Below are positions 1 to 11,250 of a DNA stretch of 64,000 nt, in pieces. The stretch is from Flammula alnicola (lineage: Eukaryota > Basidiomycota > Agaricomycetes > Agaricales > Strophariaceae). A program made the translations under genes and the position numbers. Under the pieces are notes generated by a model. The model was not told the origin of the DNA and made no database searches. It saw nothing but the letters and a program-made list of their open reading frames with translations. Numbering within the stretch: the first letter of the stretch is position 1; the number at the start of each line of letters is the position of its first letter. Location of the stretch: contig JADNRV010000112.1 in assembly GCA_015499995.1 (NCBI GenBank), forward strand, positions 1-64,000, in the 5' to 3' direction.

Positions 1-1116
1 AGGTTGACATGACTTATGAAGGGGGTCGAGAAGCGCGGAGGTTGCATTGTGCGACTGACTTGGATATAAATCTCTTCGTGTTTACATCCCGGATGGACCA
101 ATCTGGTTAGAACAAGAAATGCATGGCCACACGACTCTGTTCCGGTTGTGCGTAAATTGGTAGGCGGACGTAGGGAGGTAGGGAGAACCATGATCATTAT
201 CGCATTATTTGACCATGGTGAGGTCGGGTAAGCTCTTTGGCCGTTTTATGATCTCCAGTCAGGTGGGAAAACTGGTGCTGGGCATACGGGATACCAGCTA
301 AGTTAATGAAGGACTGGAGAAGACTGAGCTCTGTGTTGAGTCGCGTAGAATGACAAGAAAAATGGAATTCGAACAGCCGGAGACTGCCAGATTGAAGACC
401 GAAGGACCAATATGTGCATATTTGGATCGGAAGCCTCCGGCAGACGGCAGACGGCGGCAGTGCGGCGTCAACTTGCTGAGTTTTGCTCAACACCGTGACC
501 TCCGAAGGCATCTAAGTAGGTCAAGCCGCACAACTGAGGCTCAGCGCATGGTCCTAACATTGCGTTAAATACATTCCTCGGGCCTCTTACGTTCTGTTCG
601 GGCCTCGGGAAAGGATCCCGATCAGCCTTGATTACATGGACTTGTTTCAAGATTCAAGCCAACTCTTGAGCCATTGACAACTTGAAACTGCGTATATTTG
701 CCACTCACCGAGCAAAGGCTTGTGAACTCGAGTTGCCGCTGTGTTTTAGTTGTCTGCTCGCTCTCAAGTCGCTGGCGGGACCCCACTCCGGATCCATCAT
801 CACTGACAGTTGGACATTTCATTACTTAATTGTTAATTAGATACATGTAGATGTAGATTATTAGATATGTCATCAAGCCTCAGGCCTCAATGGGCAACAC
901 AAGTACTGTCGTTTTCCTAGCCTACTGACGTCGGACGACTTACAGGCTTATGTACTTATTCCAGCAGATAATTTACGCATCGCCTATAGGGTTGCGATGC
1001 TATTTTTAGAGATCACTCTAGGCTGTGCAGTCCCTAATCCGGCTTCTCGAAACAAACCCATCGAAATCTTTATTTCTGCACCATCTGGCATCTCACTTCC
1101 CTCAGCTACCTAATCC
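1..1116. other. No gene recognised at the left edge
   Basis: Short open frames exist on both strands, the longest about 104 codons on the minus strand at 197-511. None shows a recognisable domain, a convincing splice pattern or a promoter. AT-rich sequence at 830-1010 precedes the next gene and may be its promoter. Confidence 0.5.
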
Positions 1117-2535
1117 ATGTCTTCTGAGAAAGACTCACTATCGACTATACCTCAATCTCCTTTGCCAGAGGCTCCACCGGCATATAATACAGTCGGTCCG
1201 CCGACTCCTACCCCTGGTGACTGGAATGTGCAATCTATCGCCAATCAACAACCGATCGCACTCACGAGTTCCCCGCCATCTTTTCGGCCTCCCAACTCAG
1301 CCCCAAAGTCTCACAAAAGGTCCCTCAGCTCGTCGTCGACAACCAGCCTCAAGAGCAAGAAGAGTTGGTTCCAATTCTCCTCCACATCATCCACGCGCAC
1401 CTTAAACGAAGTGCGGACGACGGTCATCGGACTTGTCAGGGATTTGGTGCGGGATCACAGTTCAGGATCCCCTGCGGCATTGGGGATACTGAACAGCTGT
1501 TCTGATGCGTGCTCGTCGCACTCAGTGTCGCTCTCGGAGATTCTCCAAGACAAATTCATCGAGAGTCACTCGCCGTTATATTGGGCCATCGTCAAGCGCC
1601 CAAAACCCGAGGTCGGTGGGCATGAGCTGCTGGAAGGATCGACCCAAGAGGAGCCTGACCTTGTTGGTGCTCTTCTATCTCATTGCACACCCTTGAATGC
1701 AGAGACGATATCGGAACTCCGTCTTGCATGTCTGGCGACGTCCGACCAGATTATGTTCCAGCGCCTCCATCTCCTCCCTCAATTCTCTTCGATTTCTGGC
1801 GCAGATCAGGTCATTCTGGGCGCGGATCTACCGCCCGATGATGTTACAGTGGAGATAGGCCATGGTACTGATGGTGCATTCTCCGTCAACTTCCGAGTTC
1901 CTCAATACCACAAGCGAATGATGATCTCAAAGGAGATCGTGCTGGAGTTCATTGCGCGGAGTGAGTGATTCACTCTCTACATTTAGCGATACATCCTATA
2001 CGCGCTATGCAGATAGATTATGGCGATTTTCCTTCCTGATTACTCCTGAAAATGCGTGGTACGGACCTCCTCCTGGCTCGTGGTGCGTTTCGTTATCTCT
2101 CCAAGAGCCAAGTCCCCCCACATGGTTCGACGCACATCTTCTCCTCCCGGATTTATCCACCGGAGATGCAACAACTTCGCCTGATAATTGTAATTTTCCC
2201 TCCTGTTCTCGTATACCCTTTCTCAACATCTGAATTTTAAGGGAACTCATCAACGATGTTACGGCTGAAATCGAAACAGATGATGGAGGCTCCGCGAAAC
2301 GGTGTCCCCGCAATGCAATTGGTTGTCTCGCTCGATGACAGTCCTGCTTTTTCCAGTTTGCAGTATTCGTATGTCTGTTATCCGAAGTTCTAGGGTAGCA
2401 AATCACTGATGTTCTAACATATCATCCATCAGAGGAAGTTCGCACATTTCTGGAGATGATAATCTACGGGTTAGGCTGGAAGCCAAGCTCCGAAAGCCAA
2501 GTGCGGTGGAAATAGACGATTTCGTTAGTCCATGA
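1117..2535 (+). CDS. Hypothetical protein, four exons
   Basis: I do not recognise the family. My model joins exons 1117-1960, 2013-2189, 2242-2368 and 2433-2535. All introns start GT and end AG, all junction phases agree, and the product is 416 residues ending in DDFVSP. The first about 90 residues are rich in Ser, Pro and Thr (basic Ser-rich patch around residues 66-90) and look disordered. The middle, about residues 95-280, looks globular, with regular hydrophobic spacing. I see no signal peptide or membrane segment. The start ATG follows a pyrimidine-rich stretch and is the first in-frame ATG. It resembles lineage-specific agaricomycete proteins of unknown function, but that is a memory-based impression. 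Confidence 0.75.
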
Positions 2536-2694
2536 ATCTTTACGGATCCTACTATATATATCATCCCATAAATTCGCCCCCGCAATTCCACCAGCGAAAC
2601 AAAGCTAGAAGATCTACAGTATATAAAAATTACAAACGATATATATTCTTCTCCGCCCTCCAGTTGAGTATACTGTTGTAGATGTTCAAACGCG

Positions 2695-3009
2695 TTAATC
2701 TTCCTCTAGTCCTTCTGGATCGAACGTTGGCTCTTCTCGTTTTATAAGTCCATTCAGAGGATTGAAAGTTTCCCGTCGGATACTTCTTTGTATATAGGTG
2801 GATAAGTGAGATTCAATTTTAGCCCTTCGTCCATATAGTCCGCGAGGAAGGGCTGGATGTCGATTGTCATTTTCCATAAAATATTAATGTTGATCTCCTT
2901 GAGAGGTTCAGCATCCATATATTTGACGGCGTCCATCCGCCTAATAAAAGTGCGCACGTCTGCCTCCGGAACGTTAAGTGCATCAATGATAAACCACAAG
3001 CGGATCACC
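2695..3009 (-). pseudogene. Possible small minus-strand coding fragment
   Basis: A minus-strand frame from about 3000 to 2754 reads like coding sequence, for example an acidic and hydrophobic stretch with FIRRMDAVKYMDAEPLKEIN. A second frame ending at 2695 continues with GLIKREEPTFDPEGLEED. Joining them needs either a short intron starting GTATCC near 2778 or a frameshift. The 5' part of the open frame runs antisense into the U6 snRNA, so that part is unlikely to be protein. I do not recognise a family. It could be a gene remnant or chance. Confidence 0.25.
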
Positions 3010-3070
3010 CAGTGAGTCAAGCAAAATACAACATTTGTTTTCCACGCACACCAATCGCACACCAACATCT

Positions 3071-3094
3071 GTCCCCTTCGGGGTGACATACGAA

Positions 3095-3125
<31 letters not shown>

Positions 3126-3190
3126 GGCCCCTGCACAAGGATGACACGCTTTCCCGGAGTGGTAGATCTACGGATCTCAATATTTATTTT
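3071..3190 (+). ncRNA. U6: U6 spliceosomal snRNA
   Basis: This stretch carries the U6 hallmarks in order. A GC-rich 5' stem-loop with a TTCG loop lies at 3072-3083. The invariant ACAGAGA box is at 3109-3115, followed by AGATTAGCATGGCCCCTGC, and the GATGACACGC segment that pairs with U4 is at 3140-3149. A T-rich tract at 3181-3190 fits a Pol III terminator. The core is contiguous, with no mRNA-type intron of the kind seen in some basidiomycete U6 genes. The exact 3' end between 3172 and 3190 is uncertain. U6 forms the catalytic core of the spliceosome with U2, which fits the intron-dense genes around it. Confidence 0.95.
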
Positions 3191-4186
3191 GCTCATCCTG
3201 CCCTCGTTCCGGAGACCAACATAAGTTTTTTTCTTTTTGCGAATTAACCCTTACCAAGTATGAAGTATCTTGTGCATTCTGTTCATGCCAATCCGTCCGT
3301 ATAAATGGAATGATACATTCTTTTATTAAATACGATTTCAGTAGACAGTTGTCATGATTGCGAGAGTGAAGAGTCAGCGAGCGATGGAAAGCTCGTCTGA
3401 ATTCCAGGGCGAAGGGCCGATGGCAATGCGGTGGCTAACCCCCAGAGGCCCTCCTCGACAACTATCTAGGTGAGGTGGGAGAACCTTATGAGTTGGGAGA
3501 TATGCTAAGTAGAATGATCGATGAACGAGATGTGCGATGCTCAATACTTAGATGGTGATGTTTCAGGGAACGTCGGCAGTACAGCAAACGATACCGGTGG
3601 GACAACAACCAACACCACTTTCTTCGAGATCTATAGCCGTATTTTATAAATTCAATTGAAACCATTTTCTGCTTCAAAACTGAAAGCACTTACGCGAACA
3701 CGAACCATCGCCCGGAACAAGCGTCGCCGCTGCAAAAGACGTGAGAAAAATAGGAAACAATACCGCGAAACAGATGTTGTCAAATATCTGTTCAAAACTG
3801 GCATACGGATATCGGCTGTGCGTTTATTTCTTTTTCGGGTATGCACGAAATGGTGCTGCGGGCCTGTGGCTGCGGTTATAAAGGGTTATAAACGCCCATG
3901 ACTTTCGCTTGACATCGAGGTATTGACGCAGGATTCAAGAAATTTTCTATCAGTGGCGGGCAAACAGTGGGGGGGACGTCGGCAGGCACGTCCAACGGGA
4001 AGATCTATTCAATGGCATCTTCCTTATCCAAGAGACCCAAAGTATTCAACCCATAAAACGCAAGATTTCTTGCAGTAATGTTGTCTTGCCAGTTGCGATG
4101 GGATTCAGAGGAGAAAAATAGAGAATAGAATGCTTTGCGGCACCCTATAGAAAAGATGCGAATTCCTAGTTTGCTTCTGTGAGGCT
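3191..4186. other. Intergenic, no gene recognised
   Basis: Only short frames occur here, such as an Arg/Lys-rich one at 3656-3901. None has recognisable features. The right end abuts the displaced last codons of the P450 gene (4187-4236). Confidence 0.5.
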
Positions 4187-4236
4187 TTAATTTTCGTTTG
4201 CCGCGATGATCAGTCGTTTGACCAAATCAGACCGAG
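4187..4236 (-). pseudogene. Displaced C-terminal codons of P450 gene 1
   Basis: Read on the minus strand, the sequence left of the LTR element continues the P450 reading frame exactly. After the ITPR codons on the far side come 14 codons (S-D-L-V-K-R-L-I-I-A-A-N-E-N) and a TAA at 4187-4189. The neighbouring paralog also has 14 codons between ITPR and its stop. This is therefore the original 3' end of the gene, cut off by the insertion. Positions 4232-4236 (CCGAG) are the left copy of the target-site duplication. Confidence 0.85.
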
Positions 4237-4459
4237 TGGAAGCCCGTCGTCAATAGGGCAACACTGAGCGCCGCGGTCACACAGGGAATGATAGGACCAC
4301 GATGTATTGTCGAGAACAGGACAGGTACAATGGGGGCGGGGGAACGGTACGTGAAGAAGGAAGAGAAAAGATATCTACGATGTACGACGACGCGGTCACG
4401 TGATACGGGAAACACAGGACATAAGGTCCGTGCGCGGAAGACTGGGAGCCAGGCTTACA
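4237..4459 (-). repeat. Long terminal repeat, 3' copy in element orientation
   Basis: 223 bp, apparently identical to 5762-5984. Plus-strand ends are TGGAAGCC and GGCTTACA, which are imperfect inverted ends. Confidence 0.93.
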
Positions 4460-4645
4460 CTCCTCCCCACACAAAAGCATTTCCACTACCCCAAATTCCA
4501 CCCTTTTAGATGTTATTCGGCAATGTGGGACTTCTGGGCAGCAGATTGCGTAAGTCCGCGTCAGCAACCATGCAACGGGGACGGAAAATGATACGGCATT
4601 GAAAAAATAAAAAGAACATTGAAAAATTACTTGAAATCAAGAACC

Positions 4646-5560
4646 CTAATCGCTATCGTCATCATAATAGCCATAGGTATCAGGCTGGTCTTCTCCAGAG
4701 AGGTCTGCGGTGTTGAGAACCATACCAACGAACTCCTTCTTGATGGTAGTGTCCGATGGAACATAGTCACGTCCCGGTAAGATACCTTGGGCAGCATCTC
4801 CAGGGCAGGTACGTCCTACATGCGGGATCCACGATGTGTCCTTGGGGACCTTTCGGCATCTCCAACAGCCACCAGCGTGGGTGAGGCGCTCCTTCTCAGC
4901 ATCAGTGAGCGGAGTACAATGGTGGGTCGAGGGACCAAAGGTAGAGGGTGAAGCGACGCTGGTCTGGGGGGATGGGACATGGAGGGAGGAACGGCCAGGG
5001 CGAGCAGAACCTTCTGCGATAAGGCTGTCCCACTGCATGGACAAAAGCGCAACGAGGTTGTCGAAATTGATTGTGTCAATGTCGAAATCAGGGATCGCCA
5101 TGATCCGGAGCAAGAGCATGTTGTGGGAATGGAAAAGAAGCTGGTACTTGTAGATGGAAGCTGTGATGACAGTCTGACCAACTGCGTTCCGAGCTTCGGC
5201 AAGGGCTGTCGCAAAGTCGAGGAAAGGAAGGGGGCCTTGAGCACAGCGGAAGAACGTACGAAGGGCGATCAATTTGTAGCCTTTCGGCATGAATCGGGAG
5301 CGGAGCTGCTTCTCGAACATATCCCATGTTGCGAGCTTCAAGAACTCAGCTCTGCCAGAGCTCCACCAAGCCGCCGTTGAGGGTTCCTGCAACTGGGAGC
5401 CAGCAAGACGAATCTTGGTTTGTAGGTCGAGATTCGGGGATTTGTCGGCCTTTGTTGCTGCGTAGATCGCGAAACCATCCTCGCACTGTCCAAGCCAAGC
5501 TTCGATAGCTGTCGGTGTGAGCGGACCGGTGAAAGCAGAGACAATTTTAGACGCCATCAC
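4646..5560 (-). CDS. Retrotransposon Gag-like protein with zinc knuckle
   Basis: A single 304-residue open frame without introns. The N-terminal about 200 residues are helical and resemble the capsid-type Gag region of fungal LTR elements (aromatic- and Leu-rich, e.g. WDMFEKQLRSRFMPKGYK). A Ser/Pro-rich linker follows. Near residues 230-255 is a zinc-knuckle-like C-x2-C-x11-H-x4-C (CWRC ... HVGRTC), whose middle spacer is longer than in the canonical CCHC knuckle. The C-terminus is strongly acidic (YGYYDDDSD). There is no pol domain downstream before the LTR. The role is presumably particle assembly and RNA packaging of the element. Confidence 0.85.
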   Translation of the reverse strand: MMASKIVSAFTGPLTPTAIEAWLGQCEDGFAIYAATKADKSPNLDLQTKIRLAGSQLQEPSTAAWWSSGRAEFLKLATWDMFEKQLRSRFMPKGYKLIALRTFFRCAQGPLPFLDFATALAEARNAVGQTVITASIYKYQLLFHSHNMLLLRIMAIPDFDIDTINFDNLVALLSMQWDSLIAEGSARPGRSSLHVPSPQTSVASPSTFGPSTHHCTPLTDAEKERLTHAGGCWRCRKVPKDTSWIPHVGRTCPGDAAQGILPGRDYVPSDTTIKKEFVGMVLNTADLSGEDQPDTYGYYDDDSD

Positions 5561-5761
5561 GAAGGTGTCAGGATCGTCGGAGTCAGAGTCAGTGATGGGG
5601 CTGAGTGGGGAAGGTTCCGAGGGTGATGCAGGTGTGAAAGGATCAAGGAGTGGGAGGTTGAATGAACGTGCAGATTGGCGGGTGAACCGGGGGTGGTTGT
5701 TGTCCAGGATTTCAAGAGGGGGTTTTTTTGAAGGTAAAAAAAGCCGATATCAAAAAAAAAG

Positions 5762-5984
5762 TGGAAGCCCGTCGTCAATAGGGCAACACTGAGCGCCGCG
5801 GTCACACAGGGAATGATAGGACCACGATGTATTGTCGAGAACAGGACAGGTACAATGGGGGCGGGGGAACGGTACGTGAAGAAGGAAGAGAAAAGATATC
5901 TACGATGTACGACGACGCGGTCACGTGATACGGGAAACACAGGACATAAGGTCCGTGCGCGGAAGACTGGGAGCCAGGCTTACA
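5762..5984 (-). repeat. Long terminal repeat, 5' copy in element orientation
   Basis: 223 bp, apparently identical to 4237-4459. It is read first on the minus strand. The P450 frame runs into it and stays open for 60 codons, to a stop at 5802-5804. Confidence 0.93.
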
Positions 5985-8139
5985 CCGAGGAGTAATGGAG
6001 CACTCGAAATGTTTTTTGTGTCTAGAGACGAACGCTGATGAAGTAACATCAATGAAAGAAGAGGTATCGTGAACGCACTTGAGTAGACCGTAGTCACCAT
6101 AGTCGCCCTTAATTTCAATTTCATTGCCAAGCTCATCTTGGGCCTTTCTTATGTTGAAGGCGGCTAGGACTGAGGATATTAGCAGCCACAGCTGGTCGGC
6201 AACAGAATGAGCTACGATGCTCAGAGGAATGGAAGGCGCTCACAGTCGAGCTTGCAACATGTTTGCCGACACAGACTCTGTTGTGATAAAGGGGTCAAAT
6301 GTTTGATATAATTGCGAGTTACGAAGTCTGATTCACCTTCGTCCGAACCCATAAGCTAAGATATGGTCGTCGCCATTCAATTTGCCATCGTCGTCGAAGA
6401 ACCGCCCGGGCTTAAAACTGTGAGGGTCAGCATACCGATCTTCGCTATGTGTCATGGCCCTACTCGGTAGGAAAACAGTACAGTAATAAGTACGGGAGTC
6501 CTGATTGCGAAAATATACCGACCATATGTTCCCGAAAACAGTTGTCCCTGAAATGTTTATCGTAGCATCTAGAAAGCCATATGTATGTGAAATTTTTGTT
6601 TACCTTTTGGGATGAAGTAGCCTTTGTAGTAGTCGTCTTCGGTAAGACTATGAGGCACTCCAAGCGGGATTGGAGGTTTCCACCGCAGTACTTCTCGATA
6701 TATTGCTTCAATATATGGAAGCGAGCGTCGGTCTCCAAAATTTGGAAGACGCATTGTGCCTACAACGCGTTCAATCTCCTCCTGAGCCTTCTTTTGCACC
6801 TCTGGATGTATGGCCATGGCATAGAAAAAAGTACCGGATGCAGATATCACCTGGGGGACGTGGTAAGTATAATAATTTGTATCACATTAAATTAATTGGG
6901 TCCTTACAGTATCGGAAGCGGCTAGCAAAAATATGAGGCAATGGGAATAAAGGAATGTCAATGACGGTCCTGAAGATGATGTACGTACCACCATAAACCG
7001 TCCAAGCTACATTGTTAATCGCGAATTCTTCTTTTTCGGAGGCGCCAACCGTCGCCTTGCGTTCAAGAAAGTCTGAGACAAGAGACTGGGGAGCTGTTCC
7101 ATCTACCTAGGAGGTTATAGACAATGTTATCCTGCAGATCAGAGTGCAAACGATGTTTCGCATCTATCACTCACCATGCGTTTCTTGAGGCGGTTCAGAG
7201 GTATGCTCATCATATGCTGAGTTAGCATTCTTACTCTAGCCGCAGTCTTCTGAGAGGTAGCTCCTGGAAACCATTGAGGTACGTGTCGCAGGAAAGGGAA
7301 AATATTGACGAAGCTTCCTCCAGGCACAAGTAACTGTGCGGTAAGGTTAACGCTCTCGTCCGCCGCCTCGACGCATGGGTCGTCCACCGATTGGACTTCG
7401 TACCCATACATCATCGACAGGGGAATTGATACGGAGAACCTAGAAGAGAAGTTTGAAGCATCAATAATCATCTGCACCCCGAAGATTGGGCGCCGTACAT
7501 TTTGATGTGATCTTCGAACTTCTCCGGGCTTTCGATAAGGCCCTGTAGGAACGAATTCATCTTCTTTAGTTGAACTTGGTTATATTTTGGAGCAGCCTCT
7601 TGACGAAAGTTCTGCTGACAGATCTTTCTGTGCATACGCCAATCCTCGCCATATCGAATGAGGGCGACATTCCATTCCCACCCTATCCTACGCTGAATCG
7701 TCAAGTTGGTGCCAATTTGGGATCCAACGAAGGACTTACATTTGCAGAGTGGGTACAACAGGCCTATCCGAATACTTTGTAGATCGTCTTTCAAAGATCT
7801 CAGCCGCTTCTTCGCGCGCGTTAACCACGAGAATATGATTTCCCAGCACACTCGCGTGCAGAATATCGCCTGCAGAGGTCAGGGCAGGAAGAGGTCAGGG
7901 CAGGAAGACATCAGGGAACGAATGCCGCACGTACTGTTGTATTTCTCTCCCCATTCGACATATGTTTCAGCCGCGTCAATGGTTGGCAAATCAAACAGAT
8001 TTCCAATTAAAAATCTAGGCTTTGGTCCAGGGGGATATGGGACGTGCTTATCACTCGTCGTCCGAGATTTGACTGATTTCTTCAAACCCCAAGATATCAA
8101 GAAAACGAAGGCGAGAGAAGCCAGGATATAGATAGCCAT
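5985..8139 (-). CDS. Cytochrome P450 (gene 1), 3' end broken by LTR insertion
   Basis: Membrane-anchored haem monooxygenase, expected at the ER. The start at 8139 gives an N-terminal anchor (AIYILASLAFVFLISW), then the proline hinge PYPPGPKP. Later exons hold the I-helix/K-helix region (FFYAMAIHPEVQKKAQEEI; EAIYREVLRW, with the ExxR pair) and the haem loop YGFGRRVCVGKH, whose Cys is formed across an intron with its AG near 6296. About seven introns match the neighbouring paralog. After ITPR the LTR element interrupts the gene. Read-through would replace the native 14-residue end with 60 LTR-encoded residues, while the whole haem domain stays intact. TATA-like TTTATA lies about 70 bp upstream, at 8209-8214. 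The sequence type resembles fungal CYPs annotated as O-methylsterigmatocystin oxidoreductase-like; the substrate is unknown. Confidence 0.88.
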
Positions 8140-8214
8140 CTCGATCCAATGGGCAGCAGAGAATACCAGTAACGTTGCTTCGCGGGCTTCGTCCTCAAGG
8201 TCTCACACTTTATA

Positions 8215-9030
8215 CGCTGACAAGCATACAATAAACTTCATGCATCCCACACATGTCACTTTATGAGACCGGGAAGGCAGGAAGGGAAGGGCATACATAC
8301 CGTAACGCAGGGTCTAACGACAGGGAAGCTTGTTCAGAAAAATGGGAGCCGAGATAGACCTACAAAATCAACGAGTCAACTGCCCGAACTGGGAAAGGGA
8401 AGACACTCGCTATGTAGAATCCTCCCACTCTGACGCGAGACACTGTTCGGCCCTATCGATACCGCCTATGTACATGTTGTCCCAGTGAATGCATTGAAAT
8501 CTCGAATCGTGAGCCAGTAAGACTTTATATTTGACGTCGCATATACAGTGCGATTAATGCCACGCCGGGGTATTCACTCGGTTGGCTAAACTTGGTTTTC
8601 GTTGCTGGACCATAGCATTAATGATTTCTGTACTCTTTGACGAGGTTTGCCATGGGAGGTTGCATCTTAAACCAACGTTCAGTTGACAAATCGTTGAGCA
8701 GTAAAGGTTGGGAGCTCAGCGCTCAGGGTTTGGAGAGGCTTGGAGACTGAGTTTGCCTGTTTCGTTCGCGAACAGTAAGTTGTTGCTTGTTTGTCGCTAT
8801 CGCAGATGGCGTTTGTTTAGATAAACCCTCAAGATAAGATCAAGATAAGATAATGGCCAAGTTTGAGGAGAAATCGGATCTCGACTGTACTGATCTTGCA
8901 TAGCGTTAGGCTAGGTCTGGAGCTAGGTCGTTCCAACTTCCAGTACTAGTATCCCATATGAATAATTTATGGTTCTCAGCAATGTCCTCCAGGAATGCTC
9001 CCGAAGAAGTTCAAACTTTGAATATTTATC
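8215..9030. other. Intergenic between the P450 paralogs
   Basis: No gene seen. It contains two GATAAG motifs around 8832-8850 and a short CAGCGCTCAG motif at about 8713. Similar motifs recur near 12370-12425, suggesting shared regulatory or repeat sequence. Function unknown. Confidence 0.4.
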
Positions 9031-11185
9031 CTAAATCTCAGTCCCTTCCGCTACTAGCTGCCCAGTTGTCTGGGATCTTGGGGTGATGGAACACTGGAAA
9101 TGTTTCTTGTGTCTGGAGGGACGTGTAAATCGCACAACGTTTTTATGTACAAAAGTTTGAACGCACTGGACGATGCCATAGTCAACATAGTCGTCCTCGA
9201 TTTCAATTTCTTTTCCAAACTCGTCTTTGGCCTTCCGTATGTCAAATGTAGCCAGTGACGAGGCAATTAACAACCACATCTGAGCGAAACTGGAATTAGC
9301 CACGAATCCAAATCCGTATCACGGGACGATACTCACTGTCGAGCTGGCGACATATTTCCCAATACATGTTCTATTAAGGCAAGTAAGTTAGGTCTTCTCG
9401 CGAAGTTCAGCATATTCACCTTCGTCCAAACCCGTACGCGAGGATACGATTGTCGTCATTCAGATTGCCGGTGGCGTCCAAGAACCTCTCAGGCTTAAAG
9501 CTGTAGGGGTCCGGGTATACGTCTTCGTCGTGGGTCATGGCCCTAATAAGTGGGAGATGAGGACAATATGCAAGGATTTCAGGTCGAGAAATCATACGGA
9601 CCATATGTTCCCGAGGACAGTCGCTCCTGTAAGGTGGGGTAGTCTTGCAACGTGACTATTTATGAAGTGGATTTACCTTTCGGGATGAAGTATCCCTTGT
9701 AATAGTCATCTTCGGTAAGCTTATGAGGTACTGCGAGCGGAACGGGAGGTCTCCATCGCAATACTTCTCGATATATTGCTTCGATGTACGGAAGCGATGG
9801 TCGATCCCTGAAATCCGGAAGACGCGCGAAGCCAACAATGCGGTCAATCTCCTCTTGAGCCTTCCTTTGTACCTCTGGGTGTATGGCCATCGCATAGAAA
9901 AATGATCCCGTTGCAGATATCGTCTATTCAGATATAATGTCATAATCACTGACCGTGTTACATATGTCAGGAGCTCACCGTATCCGAAGCAGCTGGTCCC
10001 AAACTTTGACGTTAAGGCAAGAACGGCGAACTAGAAACGGTATACATACCACCGTAAACCGTGTAAGCTACGTTGCTGATGACAAGCTCTTCTTTCTCGG
10101 AAGCACCAAAAGTCGCCTTCTTTTCCAGAAAATTTGAAACAAGCGACGCGGGAACTTCCCCGTCCGGATTCACCTAAGAAAATAGGCGAAAACTCAGCCG
10201 CCAGACTTGAAATACCCCTAGCCGTAGATTCTACCACTGACCATGCGTTTCTTGAGGATGTCCATAGGTGATCTAACCACCTCCTCTGTCAGTTCCTTAA
10301 CTTTAGCCGCAGCTTTATGAGAGGTGGCTCCTGGGAACCATGCTGGTATGTGTCGGAGGAATGGGAAAACATTGACGAGGCTTGCTCCCGGCAGAATTAG
10401 GCTCGTGCCAAGGACGACGCTCTCGTCCGCTGCTTCGATGCAACGATCGTCCAATGATTCGACATTGTAGCCGTACATCGTGGACATGGGAATCGATACG
10501 GAGAACCTATATTACCTTGTCGACATTTATCGATTATCCTTGAATATATTAGAAAACGTACAATTTGCTGTGATCCTCGAACCTTTCCGGGCTCTCCAGC
10601 AGGCCTCGCAAAAATTGCTTTACTTTGTCCAGTTGAATTGGGTGGTACTTGGGCGCAGCTTCTTGACGAAAGTTTTGTTGGCAAATCTTTCGGTGGATCC
10701 GCCAGTCATCGCCGTATGGAATGAGGGCGATGTTCCGTTCCCACCCCATCCTATGCAGAATGTCATGTTACTGTTGATTTCCAACTTCCAGTAAAGACGT
10801 ACATTTTAACCATGGGTATCACAGGCCTGTCGGAATACATTTTAGATCGTATTTCGAATAGTTCGTCTGCGTCTTCGCGCTTATTAAGGACAACTATGTG
10901 ATTTCCGAAGGCGCTCGCGTAGAGAATATTGCCTGTATCGATAGTAATCAGGCCTGTAATATAAATCAAATGAATGTCGCACGTACTATTGTACTTCTTC
11001 CCCCATTCCATGTATACTTGAGGAGAATAACGGGAGGGCAAATCGAACGCATTTCCGACCAAAAATCTCGGTTTTGGTCCAGGAGGATAGGGTGCTCGTC
11101 TTCCGCCTGTCGTTAAATATTTCACGAGTTTGTTCAATATCGTAGCTATCAAGAACACAATAGCGAGAGAGACTAGTACATTCAT
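9031..11185 (-). CDS. Cytochrome P450 (gene 2), intact paralog
   Basis: Tandem paralog of the broken gene at 5985-8139, same strand and same exon pattern. It starts at 11185 with a membrane anchor (NVLVSLAIVFLIATIL), then the hinge PYPPGPKP. It contains the K-helix ExxR (EAIYREVLRW) and the haem loop YGFGRRTCIGKY, split by an intron at 9370-9418. It ends at 9031 with LVAEGTEI. Expected length is about 510 residues, usual for fungal class II P450s. TATA-like TTATA at 11246-11250 is about 60 bp upstream of the ATG. It is an ER-bound monooxygenase that needs a P450 reductase encoded elsewhere. No other obvious secondary-metabolite gene sits next to it, so the substrate cannot be inferred. Confidence 0.9.
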
Positions 11186-11250
11186 CGCGATCGCGGTTGA
11201 ATAGCAGAAGGAATGGACGAGTTTCTGATTTAGATCACTCCTTCTTTATA

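Larger units (their letters stand above)
4237..5984 (-). mobile_element. Gag-only LTR retrotransposon inserted in a P450 gene
   Basis: Two 223-bp direct repeats bound a 1,302-bp interior with one large gag-like gene and no protease, reverse transcriptase, RNase H or integrase. Target-site duplications CCGAG flank it at 4232-4236 and 5985-5989. In the orientation of its gene (minus), each repeat begins TG and ends CA. A purine tract GGGGAGGAG lies directly upstream of the 3' repeat (plus-strand 4460-4468), as expected for a polypurine tract. The two repeats look identical over their full length, so the insertion is young. It is a non-autonomous element that must borrow polymerase and integrase from a relative. 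I could not identify a clear tRNA primer site; a T-run follows the 5' repeat. Confidence 0.93.
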
